Source: Selenomonadaceae bacterium
GTDB taxonomy: Bacteria > Bacillota > Negativicutes > Selenomonadales > Selenomonadaceae
Direction of reading: 5' to 3'
Assembly (NCBI GenBank): GCA_017515635.1
Contig: JAFWFO010000021.1
Coordinates: 1-64,000, forward strand
Length of the DNA stretch: 64,000 bases
Under the pieces are notes generated by a model that was given only the letters and a program-made list of their open reading frames with translations, was not told the origin of the DNA and ran no database searches. A program made the position numbers and the translations under genes. Below are positions 44,058-51,855 of this stretch, piece by piece. Position 1 is the stretch's first letter; every line of letters starts with the position of its first letter.

Positions 44058-45128
44058 TCAGAATTTCAAATTGTATGCCGTGGCATAAACGACATTTTTG
44101 TTTCGCTCCCAAATTCCGTTGAAACGACTTTGCGGAACGGGATTGACGATGTCGCCGTTTTCTCCGCCGATTTCGATTGTAATGCTCGGAATGCCCAACT
44201 TGTAGACCGCCCAATCTTTGTAACCCGCCGGATCAAGTGCCGTGTAATCGTCGTCAAGATAATAATTCGTCGCGGCGGAAATATCTGCGGCGAATTTTTT
44301 TGATTCGTCAAGAACTTGTCCGCTCTGCTTGTAATACCAATAAACCACCGCGCCGCAAGTGTGATAGCTTATCGCCCGCTTGATGTGACAATCCCGCGTC
44401 AAGCGAATCAACGCGGCAGATTCCGGCTCACTGCCCGGGGAAGTGCCTTTGTATCTGTCGGACGACGGCGCGGGACTGCCGTAAAATTCAGCCCAATCTG
44501 CGTCGAAATTTCTGTTCAAGTCGACGCCGTTTGCATTGGCTTTCCACTGCTCCAAATCGCCGTCATTCATTGCCGCGACGCGATTGCGAACCGAATCATT
44601 TTTCAGCGCGGACAAACCGAATTGACTTATCGCGACGCCGTCGGGGTTGCTGTTCGGCACGAAATGAATCGTAAGCCCTTGCAAAAGTTCCGCCACGGGG
44701 ATTCCGCGATACGTGCCGCCGCCGTTGAGCGCGTCGAGACTTTCACACAGCTGGCGCATGACGACTTGCGTTGTAATGTATTCGCGGGCGTGCATTGCCC
44801 CGAAAATCAAAATTTGGTTTTCGCCGTTCGGGTCGCCCAAAACAATATCGTAAACGCCGCGCCCGTCAAGCGTGTCACACAATTTATCAACCCGAATTTG
44901 TGACGGATAACGGTCGCGCAAAATATTCACGTCGTGCAAAAAATCTTCGTAAGAATATTTTTCGGGACTCGAATACACGATTAATTCTTGACGCGGAACT
45001 TGCGAAGTTTCGGGACGATAATTTTCCTGCGGAATCATTTCAGCTTTCGTCGCGTTTTCGGATGCGCAACCTATACAAAAAAAAATTGCCGCAAACATCA
45101 CGGCAAAAGTAATTTTCAACCTGTGCAA
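44058..45128 (-). CDS. M14 zinc carboxypeptidase, lipoprotein
   Basis: 356 aa. The TTG start at 45128 follows GGAGATGAT. A lipobox-like signal (AAIFFCIGC) predicts lipidation at Cys 21. The M14 zinc site is HAREY (His and Glu, near residue 114) plus SYHTCG (His, near residue 255); DLNRNFD carries the substrate Arg, and TIEIGGENG the catalytic Glu. The likely role is trimming of peptidoglycan peptides or scavenged peptides at the envelope. Follows the SH3 gene by 20 bp. Confidence 0.9.
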   Translation of the reverse strand: MHRLKITFAVMFAAIFFCIGCASENATKAEMIPQENYRPETSQVPRQELIVYSSPEKYSYEDFLHDVNILRDRYPSQIRVDKLCDTLDGRGVYDIVLGDPNGENQILIFGAMHAREYITTQVVMRQLCESLDALNGGGTYRGIPVAELLQGLTIHFVPNSNPDGVAISQFGLSALKNDSVRNRVAAMNDGDLEQWKANANGVDLNRNFDADWAEFYGSPAPSSDRYKGTSPGSEPESAALIRLTRDCHIKRAISYHTCGAVVYWYYKQSGQVLDESKKFAADISAATNYYLDDDYTALDPAGYKDWAVYKLGIPSITIEIGGENGDIVNPVPQSRFNGIWERNKNVVYATAYNLKF

Positions 45129-45148
45129 TTTAAATCATCTCCGAGAGT

Positions 45149-45433
45149 TCATTCTTTGACGTATTTAATGTACGCGTTCAAAACATAACCGCGCATTCCT
45201 TGATATTCCGCTTCCAAGAAATCGTTGCTGAGTGAATTATTGTAAATCCAAACCCATTCGCCGAGCGGAATTGTGCACACAGCCGGAGCTTCGGTCGAGC
45301 GATAGGAGCGCAATGTAATCCATTCTCTGCAGTTGACAACCACGCCCCAATAGGCTTCGGCGCGATTGGTTTCTGCGCCGACGACGAGCAACGCGGCGAC
45401 CAACAGAAATGACGCCACAATTTTTTTTAACAT
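45149..45433 (-). CDS. Exported SH3-domain protein
   Basis: 94 aa. AGGAGGTG precedes the ATG. Signal peptide to about residue 26 (after AEA). The mature part is one bacterial SH3 domain: NCREWITLRSYRSTEAPAV, then LGEWVWIYN and GYVLNAYIKYV. Such domains bind cell-wall peptides. Co-transcribed with the M14 carboxypeptidase, suggesting a joint wall role. Confidence 0.82.
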   Translation of the reverse strand: MLKKIVASFLLVAALLVVGAETNRAEAYWGVVVNCREWITLRSYRSTEAPAVCTIPLGEWVWIYNNSLSNDFLEAEYQGMRGYVLNAYIKYVKE

Positions 45434-45520
45434 TCAGAACACCTCCTTTCATGCGAAAGTATAAACTTTTTTTTGCGGTTGTCAATTACTGCCCACGCTT
45501 TTTAAGCAAGCTCAAATTTT

Positions 45521-46752
45521 TTATCGGACGTAATGACTGAAGTTGCCAACCGTCAACGTCGGGAAATTTTTCTGCAGTTCGCGGAGAAATTTTTTCGTAC
45601 CCAAAAAATTTTCGTCGTGCTCCACCACGTTAAAGAATTCGTCGGGTCGTAATTCAAATTGCGCACTTGAATCATCTGCACGGGCAATTCAGTCAAAAAA
45701 TTTTTCCACGCGGCAAATTCTTCGGCGCGGTCGTTAAATCCCGGCATGTAAAGCATATTCAGCGAAACATGGACGCCGTTATCGAGCGCGTAATGAATCG
45801 AATCTTTCACGGCGTCGAGTTTGTAGCCTGCGCGGTAATATTTTTGATAACTTTCGTCGCGTGCGCTGATAATCGAAACGCGCATGGAATTCAAACCCGC
45901 GTCGACGATTTTTTTTATGCCGGCGGTAAAGCCCGCGTTCGTGTTGATGTTTATCTGCCCGCGTGAAGTTGTCGCACGAATTTTTTTTATCGCCGTGCAG
46001 ATATTTTCCGCCTGCAAACTCGGTTCGCCTTCGCAACCTTGCCCGAAGCTGATAATTCCTTCAGGCGCGTGCGACAGGTGAAAAATTCCAACGTCGGCAA
46101 TTTCGTCGACCGTCGGCGCAAATTTGATTCGGCTTTGAGGACTCGGACAGCACTCGGATTGTTGCAAGGAAATACAGCCCAAACAATTCGCATTGCAAGC
46201 GGGCGAAGTCGGCACGCCGCATTCCCAACGACGATAAAATAAATTCTGTGCGGTCAAACAGTGCCACTCCAGCGAACAATTTGCGACCTGCGCGACGATT
46301 CGATTTTCGGGCAAAGCTTTTTTGACGCGACGAATCAACTTCGGCAAATCCCGCGTGTTGTAGTTGACGGGATCCCATTTGTGATTTTCGTCGGTGTAAA
46401 GCGCGGCGGCATAAAGTTCGTCTTTGTACAGCGCGACGGCCGTGTAACCGTACAGCGGCAAAATTTTCGCGTGCGGATTTTTTTTGAACGCCGGCAAATG
46501 AGTTCGTGTGAAACCCTGCGGCAAAATCGCCGAGACCGCACGACCTTTGAGCGGGACGAATTCACCGCGCTTGAAGCCGATTGCTTTTCGTTCGGGCAAA
46601 AACATTAAATCTGCCGATTCGGGCAACTTGATTAAATTTTCGGGCTTGAGTTTGAAAAATTTTTCGCCGACACGTCCGACAGCCTCGAATTCCGGCACGT
46701 CGAAAATATTTCCTCGTTCGTCAGCTATCAACGCCGTTATCGGATTTTTCAT
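45521..46752 (-). pseudogene. Radical SAM protein gene with a frameshift near the 3' end
   Basis: The uninterrupted frame ends at 45553 (399 aa) but its last 20 or so residues are implausible. A -1 shift at the CCC of GACCCG (plus 45644-45646) restores PDEFFNVVEHDENFLG and continues to a stop at 45521, 11 codons further. The radical SAM cluster motif is CNANCLGC near residue 191, followed by ISFGQGCEGEP and INTNAGF; an N-terminal extension of about 170 aa precedes it. Start ATG 46752 overlaps pth by 32 bp. It could be a sequencing error, a true mutation or recoding. Reaction unknown. Confidence 0.7.
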
Positions 46753-47344
46753 CAGCAGTCACCGTAACTTTTTTGGATTTTTTCGGGTTGAATTTGTTCA
46801 TCGCAATATCAATTCCTTCGCGGAAAATACACAGCACGGCGGGCACCAATTCAGTCAACGCGGCGGAAATTTTTTCTGCGTCGTCTTGCATGAACGGGCT
46901 TAACACGTGGCTGTTGACCGACCAATTTTTTGGCGGACGACCGACACCGATTCGCACGCGTGGAAAATTTTGTTCGCCGCCGAGATGTTGAATAATCGAC
47001 TCAACGCCGTGATGACCGCCGCCGCTACCTTTCGGGCGCAAGCGAATTGTTCCGAGCGGTAAATCCATATCGTCATGCGCAACCGTCAAATTTTCCGCGT
47101 CGAGCTTATAAAAATTCATCAACGGCGCGACTGCTTCACCGCTCAAATTCATGAAAGTTTGCGGCTTGACGAGCAAAATTTTTTCGCCGTCCAAAAAAGT
47201 TTCGGCAACCAACGCATTAAATTTTTCGCGCCAATCGCTTGCGTTAAGTTCTTTGGCAAGTCTGTCCGCAAGCATGAAGCCGACATTATGTTTCGTCGCG
47301 GCATATTCGGCAGTCGGATTTCCCAAGCCGACAAAAATTTTCAT
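46721..47344 (-). CDS. pth: Peptidyl-tRNA hydrolase
   Basis: 207 aa. The ATG at 47344 overlaps the hydrolase stop (ATGA) and follows GGAGGT. KIFVGLGNPTAEYAATKHNVGF holds the N-terminal signature with the catalytic His; KPQTFMNLSGEAV, HDDMDLPLG (catalytic Asp) and GSGGGHHGVESI are standard. A Lys-rich tail of about 25 residues extends past the usual end. Recycles peptidyl-tRNA. Confidence 0.95.
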   Translation of the reverse strand: MKIFVGLGNPTAEYAATKHNVGFMLADRLAKELNASDWREKFNALVAETFLDGEKILLVKPQTFMNLSGEAVAPLMNFYKLDAENLTVAHDDMDLPLGTIRLRPKGSGGGHHGVESIIQHLGGEQNFPRVRIGVGRPPKNWSVNSHVLSPFMQDDAEKISAALTELVPAVLCIFREGIDIAMNKFNPKKSKKVTVTADEKSDNGVDS

Positions 47345-48246
47345 TGCGTAACCTCCAAGAAGTCGAAAACTTTTTTGAAATACGCCGTCGGATTCGTCGA
47401 CTTGCAATCGGCGTGCCCCGCTCCATGCACGACGAATTTTTCTTTGGTGGAAATGCACGAGTCGAAAAGTTTTTCCATCATCTCGAACGGGACAAGTTTA
47501 TCCGCGTCGCCGTGAATGAACAGCACGGGCACTTTAATTTTGTCGACGACATTAATCGGCGCGGCGTCGGAAATTTTCACGCCCGTTTTGAGTTTGCAAA
47601 CCAAATTCGCGCAGGGCATAACGGGATATTCGGGCAGACTGAAAAGTTTTTTGACTTGCGCGGTGAACATTTCATAAGCGGACGTATAACCGCAATCCTC
47701 GACGATGGCAACTAAATTTTTCGGCTCAAGCGCGGCCGCCAGCAACGTGGTTGCGGCACCCATTGAAACGCCGTGCAAAATAATTTTCGCGTCGGGGTTC
47801 GCGTCGGAAATTTTTTTCGACCAATCAAAAATGTCGCGGCTCTCCAACGCGCCCATTGTGATAAATTCGCCTTCACTTTGTCCCGCCGCACGTAAATCGG
47901 GAACCAAAACATTCCAGCCGCGTTTGAGATATTCTTCGGCGTAATCGTAAGCAAAAGTTCCGTCACGCCCGTAACCGTGAATCAGAATCGCCCAACGGTT
48001 TGTATTTTCTGCGGGAGAAAATTTTTTCGCGTGAAGTTTCAGCCCGTCAAAACTCTCAAGCGTCCAATCTTCGACGGGGAAATTCGGTGCGGGCGGAGCT
48101 TTTAAATTCGGATCTGCAATGCTCGCACAGGCTTTGGGCGGCGACAAATCCTCACCGCGTTTCAAAGCGAAGTCAACGAAATAATTTCCGACAAAATATC
48201 CCGCGCCGAGCAAAATTATTATCACGGCGGCTAAAATTTTTTTCAT
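47341..48246 (-). CDS. Membrane-anchored alpha/beta hydrolase
   Basis: 301 aa. The ATG at 48246 lies 8 nt after AAGGAG; a longer frame would run through the tRNA gene. Residues 4-26 anchor it in the membrane. The alpha/beta-hydrolase core has ILIHGYGRDG (oxyanion), nucleophile Ser in LHGVSMGAATT near residue 160, FIHGDADKLVP (Asp) and GAGHADC (His). Related to BAAT/YqkD-like hydrolases; substrate unknown. Co-translated with pth. Confidence 0.85.
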   Translation of the reverse strand: MKKILAAVIIILLGAGYFVGNYFVDFALKRGEDLSPPKACASIADPNLKAPPAPNFPVEDWTLESFDGLKLHAKKFSPAENTNRWAILIHGYGRDGTFAYDYAEEYLKRGWNVLVPDLRAAGQSEGEFITMGALESRDIFDWSKKISDANPDAKIILHGVSMGAATTLLAAALEPKNLVAIVEDCGYTSAYEMFTAQVKKLFSLPEYPVMPCANLVCKLKTGVKISDAAPINVVDKIKVPVLFIHGDADKLVPFEMMEKLFDSCISTKEKFVVHGAGHADCKSTNPTAYFKKVFDFLEVTQ

Positions 48247-48265
48247 GTGCAAAACTCCTTGAACG

Positions 48266-48296
48266 CAAAAGGCGGAAGTTTTTGACTCCCGCCTGA
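48266..48296 (-). terminator. Terminator after tRNA-Pro(CGG)
   Basis: AGGCGGGAG...CTTCCGCCT inverted repeat on the minus strand followed by TTTGCG; imperfect. Confidence 0.5.
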
Positions 48297-48308
48297 AATT
48301 TACAATGT

Positions 48309-48385
48309 TGGTCGGGTTGACAGGATTTGAACCTGCGACCCCCGCGTCCCGAACACGGTGCTCTACCAAACTGAGCCACAACCCG
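48309..48385 (-). tRNA. tRNA-Pro (anticodon CGG)
   Basis: Minus strand: acceptor CGGGTTG/CAACCCG, discriminator A, encoded CCA. Anticodon arm CCGTG-TTCGGGA-CGCGG, giving anticodon CGG. T arm GCAGG-TTCAAAT-CCTGT. Confidence 0.95.
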
Positions 48386-48443
48386 AAAACGCTTGCGATT
48401 GTAGCAGATTGATTTACAAAATGCAAGCCCGCGCCGAAATTTT

Positions 48444-48998
48444 TCAAACGAAAGCGTCAAGCAATGCGACAATTCCCTCGACAATGCTGTTGGTTTGCGA
48501 GCCGCCGATAACGGGCGAAATTTTTTCCGTCAGTTGATTGACGCTTGCCGAACAATCCGCCTGTTGCGCAACGGAATTTATTTTTGATTCAAGTTCGTCC
48601 GCAGTCAGCCCGATTGCAACTTTCGATTCGTCGAAGTCGCGACAAAAATCGACAAGGGCGTTGTAATGGATGTTGTAACGATTTTCGTAAAGGACGTGCA
48701 CCAAATATTTTGCAAGACCGGTTTGAATCGGCGTGAACGTGTCGAAATTCAGAAACGCCCGCCACTCGTCCGCGTTCAAGTCGTGCAAAGCCCAATCAAC
48801 CAGTGCGGCTTCTTTCGGAAAAATTTTTTCGTGTTCAAGTTTGGCGAGAGCTTTGACGGAAATTGTGCGCATGACTTCGACAAACGGCAGGTTAGGAAAA
48901 TTTTTTGTCGCCTCGTCGCAAAGTTCGCGTTCAAAGCCGGTCAGCTCCCCGCAAGGATTATATTCCTTGTGCTGAAGATTTTTTACAAGTTCATGCAA
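48444..48998 (-). CDS. Cytoplasmic protein of unknown function
   Basis: 184 aa. The TTG at 48998 lies 8 nt after GGAGG, giving MHELVKNLQHKEYN. Helical throughout; the segment PFVEVMRTISVKALAKLEHE and a Trp pair in VDWALHDLNADEWRAF stand out. The last 50 residues (TADELESKINSVAQQAD...) look like a small helical appendage with low complexity. No signal peptide or known motif. Between the GGA-hairpin element copy B and tRNA-Pro. Confidence 0.6.
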   Translation of the reverse strand: MHELVKNLQHKEYNPCGELTGFERELCDEATKNFPNLPFVEVMRTISVKALAKLEHEKIFPKEAALVDWALHDLNADEWRAFLNFDTFTPIQTGLAKYLVHVLYENRYNIHYNALVDFCRDFDESKVAIGLTADELESKINSVAQQADCSASVNQLTEKISPVIGGSQTNSIVEGIVALLDAFV

Positions 48999-49026
48999 GT
49001 TAAATTCCTCCAATTAATTGAAATCT

Positions 49027-49187
49027 GAGGCCGACAGGGATGTCGGCCTCCGCCGACGCATTTGCAGGATGCAAATACCGTCGGCCAAATGGATTCACGA
49101 TAACATTTCGGATTGTCGATTGCTCATTCATCGCCCGCTGCGCAGGCGCGGTTTCTTTGCTACTTTCTTTGCCGCCAAAGAAAGTAG
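49027..49187. repeat. Structured GGA-hairpin element, copy B
   Basis: Hairpin 1, GAGGCCGACA-GGGA-TGTCGGCCTC (49027-49050); hairpin 2, GCCGACG/CGTCGGC around ATTTGC-AGGAT-GCAAAT (49052-49085); hairpin 3, CTACTTTCTTTG/CAAAGAAAGTAG (49160-49187). Same order, spacing and loops as copy A with different stem bases. Confidence 0.7.
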
Positions 49188-49196
49188 ATTAAAAAA

Positions 49197-50186
49197 TCAA
49201 TCTTTCAAATCGGTTTCGTAAATTTCGTTGAGCAATTTTTCCTGCTTGTCCTTGCTCATGCGCGTCAACGAACGATTCGCAAAAATACTCGGCATTGCCG
49301 CGCCAATGGCCGCCGCCACCGCGAACAACAAATAATTACTTTCGGACAAAGGTGCCAGACCTATGAACGGATCAAAACTCGACATGCCGATAGCGAAGAC
49401 AATTCCGAAAGACGTTGCGCCGACGATAACCAGCGTGTGTAAAAGTCGAGCTACGCCGCCGATTAAATACGTGTTGAGCATGTCGCTAAAAGCGTTAATT
49501 ATCGGAATGCCGGGTACCAAAAATAACGACGCGGCTATCATCGGGTGCCACGGTGTAGATGTCGGCAACAAGTGCATAAGGTCAGCAACGCTCACTGCCG
49601 AAAATGCCGCGAATGTCATCGAAATGTAAGGATTAATTCCGAAACGTTCGGCGCATTGAATTTGAAGAATTTTGCCGATAACCGCCGCAATCGTCGTGTA
49701 AATCGCCGCGTTGAAGTCGCAACCGAACAACGTACCAAATGCCCCGCAACCCGTGCCCGCCGATAAAATTGTAAGCCAATGCGGATAATTGCGCGGGCGT
49801 TTTGCAATGGCTTGAAGTTCGCCTTTGAATTCGTCAAGCGTATAATGTTCACTCATTGCCCGCCAAGTTAAACGGCTTATCGCGGAAATTGTTTGCATGT
49901 TGACGCCGTGTTTCGGGCATTTGCGAAAAGACGTGTGCGAATGATGTTCGTCGCTGATGTTGAGCATTAAAGTCGTGAACATTATGTGCAGGTGAAATTT
50001 TTCTGCGGGAATACCCATATAAGCGGCGACGCGTTTCATGTCGCGAACGATTTGCGTGGTGTCCGCGCCGTTTTCCATGAGCAGTTGCCCGACCGTCAAA
50101 ATCAATTCCGTTTTCCGCCCGATTTCGGCAAACGCGTCGCGCAAAAGTTCGCGTTGCTCCGAGTAGTAATTTTTTTCGTCTTGCAT
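49197..50186 (-). CDS. ThrE-like threonine/serine exporter family protein
   Basis: 329 aa. The ATG at 50186 follows GGGTGAT. The N-terminal cytosolic half matches DUF1212/ThrE: LTVGQLLMENGADTTQIVRDMKRVA, then LMLNISDEHHSHT, and REF-like FKGELQAIA. The rest has about eight hydrophobic segments with GCGAFGTLFG, PGIPIINAFSDMLN and FAVAAAIGAAMPSIF. ThrE/YjjP-YjjB proteins export threonine and serine; here the second (YjjB-type) half looks shortened. -10 TGTTATAAT at 50218-50223. Confidence 0.8.
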   Translation of the reverse strand: MQDEKNYYSEQRELLRDAFAEIGRKTELILTVGQLLMENGADTTQIVRDMKRVAAYMGIPAEKFHLHIMFTTLMLNISDEHHSHTSFRKCPKHGVNMQTISAISRLTWRAMSEHYTLDEFKGELQAIAKRPRNYPHWLTILSAGTGCGAFGTLFGCDFNAAIYTTIAAVIGKILQIQCAERFGINPYISMTFAAFSAVSVADLMHLLPTSTPWHPMIAASLFLVPGIPIINAFSDMLNTYLIGGVARLLHTLVIVGATSFGIVFAIGMSSFDPFIGLAPLSESNYLLFAVAAAIGAAMPSIFANRSLTRMSKDKQEKLLNEIYETDLKD

Positions 50187-50217
50187 GTGAATCACCCGTA
50201 AAAAATTCTTTACGCCG

Positions 50218-50226
50218 ATTATAACA
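50218..50226 (-). promoter_or_regulatory. Extended -10 element for the ThrE-like gene
   Basis: Minus strand TGTTATAAT, about 32 nt before the ATG. Confidence 0.45.
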
Positions 50227-50278
50227 CAAGCAGGAAGATTTTCAGCCGCCGCGAAAAATTTTTCAACGGAGATGACGA

Positions 50279-50350
50279 CGACGTTAAATTTTTGACAACG
50301 TCGCGGGCAACTCAAATTGTTCTCCCGCTTTTAAAGCGGGCAACGGAGGT
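50279..50350 (+). promoter_or_regulatory. Structured leader before the TPR protein gene
   Basis: Two hairpins, CGACGTT/AACGTCG (50279-50303) and CCCGCTTT/AAAGCGGG (50324-50340), precede GGAGGTGAC. The segment CAACGGAGATGACGAC just upstream (from 50264) repeats the ribosome-site sequence CAACGGAGGTGACGAC (from 50341). Confidence 0.35.
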
Positions 50351-50356
50351 GACGAC

Positions 50357-51610
50357 ATGAAAAAATTTTTGACGGCTATTGTCGCGGCAATGTTTTTGCT
50401 GATGTCGCACGCCAACGCCGAAGTCAAAACGTACACGGGCACGGGCGAATACCGCATGGGCGATTCCGACACGCCAAAATCCGCCGAACGCGGCGCGAAG
50501 GAAAAAGCTTTGCGTGACGCCTTGGAACGGGCAGGTGTTTACGTCGGCAGTTATTCCGAAGTCGAGGACGCCGAACTTGTCACCGACAAAATCATTTCGC
50601 GAACGGGCGCGGTCTTGAAAGTTCTGGACACGAAAATTGTTTGGGACGGTTTTATTGTTCGCGTGACCGTGCAGGTTGAGATTGATGCCGACGAACTCAA
50701 TCGCCGACTGAAAAATATCGACACGCCCGAAAAAAATTCTTCGCCGCCGCCGACCCAGCCGAAGCCACCCGCCGCCGACAATATCGCACTGTCACAGCAG
50801 AAAATCGATGAGGCAATTAAACTTTGCAGACAAAATAACTTTCGTGAAGCTATTGATATTTTGAATGAAGCTATCGAGTTGAATTCAGAAAGCGCGGAAG
50901 CTTATGAAACACTCGGCTGGGCTTATAATTCCCTTGAAGAATACAACACAGCGATTTTTTATCTCAACAAGGCAGTTCAAGTTGATTCAACTTTTAAAAA
51001 TTCTTACCACAGTCTCGGACGGGCTTACAACGGACTCAAAGAATACGACAAAGCAATTTTCTATTGCAACAAAGCGATTGAACTCGACCCGAATTATCCG
51101 AATCCTTATCATTGGCGCGGAAATGCGTATATGGAACAGTCAAAGTATAATCTGGCACTTTCTGATTTTAAAAAGTATGCTCAATTCGACCCGAATAATG
51201 CGGGGGCTTACGAAAAAATTGCTTGGGCTTACAACAATCTGAAAGAATATGACAACGCAATTCCTTATTGCAACAAAGCGATTGAACTCGACCCGAATCA
51301 CAGTTGGGCTTATAAAACTCGCGGTGAGTCGTATAGATTTTTGAAAGATTATTATCGAGCTATCGAAAGTTACAGCAAGGCAATAGAACTTAACCAAAAT
51401 TGCAACTGGGCTTATAATGGACTCGCTCGGTGTTATCTGGCTTTGAAAGAATACGATAAGGCAATTTTTTATTTCAGTGAATTTATTCGGAGGCATCCGA
51501 CGTGGTTATACTCTTATGAAGGTCGCGGAAAATGTTACGAAGCACTCGGCGAACACGACAAAGCTCGCGCAGACTTCGCCAAAGCCCGACAACTCGGCTG
51601 GAAAGGCTGA
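50357..51610 (+). CDS. Exported TPR-repeat protein
   Basis: 417 aa. GGAGGTGAC before the ATG. Signal peptide to residue 21 (after ANA). Residues about 22-115 form an alpha/beta domain (GTGEYRMGDSDTPKSAERGA, ALRDALERAGVYVGS) like the N-terminal domain of FlgT/LPP20-type envelope proteins. A Pro-rich linker (residues 125-138) leads to seven TPRs, typical unit AIFYCNKAIELDPN. Two TPRs share over 30 identical bases, so repeats expanded recently. Likely a periplasmic scaffold; partner unknown. Confidence 0.8.
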   Translation: MKKFLTAIVAAMFLLMSHANAEVKTYTGTGEYRMGDSDTPKSAERGAKEKALRDALERAGVYVGSYSEVEDAELVTDKIISRTGAVLKVLDTKIVWDGFIVRVTVQVEIDADELNRRLKNIDTPEKNSSPPPTQPKPPAADNIALSQQKIDEAIKLCRQNNFREAIDILNEAIELNSESAEAYETLGWAYNSLEEYNTAIFYLNKAVQVDSTFKNSYHSLGRAYNGLKEYDKAIFYCNKAIELDPNYPNPYHWRGNAYMEQSKYNLALSDFKKYAQFDPNNAGAYEKIAWAYNNLKEYDNAIPYCNKAIELDPNHSWAYKTRGESYRFLKDYYRAIESYSKAIELNQNCNWAYNGLARCYLALKEYDKAIFYFSEFIRRHPTWLYSYEGRGKCYEALGEHDKARADFAKARQLGWKG

Positions 51611-51628
51611 ACCGTCGACGAACGAAAA

Positions 51629-51665
51629 CCCCTGCATGTCAAACATGACGGCAGGGAATTTTTTT
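51629..51665 (+). terminator. Terminator after the TPR gene
   Basis: CCCTG and CATGT arms pair with ACATG and CAGGG, followed by a T run. Confidence 0.75.
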
Positions 51666-51798
51666 CGTTACGGACACGAACAAAGCCCGCAGTCACGCGC
51701 CGTGAAATTTTGTCCGCAGTGACAACGGACGCCGCGCAAGGTGTTTTGCTTGCCACGCGGTGACTTGTCGTCTACAATGCCAAACATAGGATTTAGCG

Positions 51799-51840
51799 TC
51801 ATCATTCCTAATTCCAAATCCCCAATTCCTAATTGTTTTT
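51799..51840. repeat. 7-bp-periodic repeat upstream of mtlA
   Basis: ATTCCTA, ATTCCAA, ATCCCCA, ATTCCTA, ATTG; ends at the T run just before the mtlA GGAGGTG. Confidence 0.55.
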
Positions 51841-51855
51841 TTGGAGGTGTTACTC

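Noticed and set aside
47344..48447. 368-codon version of the alpha/beta hydrolase
   Set aside because: The extra N-terminus is a translation of the tRNA-Pro(CGG) gene; the ATG at 48246 has AAGGAG and a membrane anchor directly after it.
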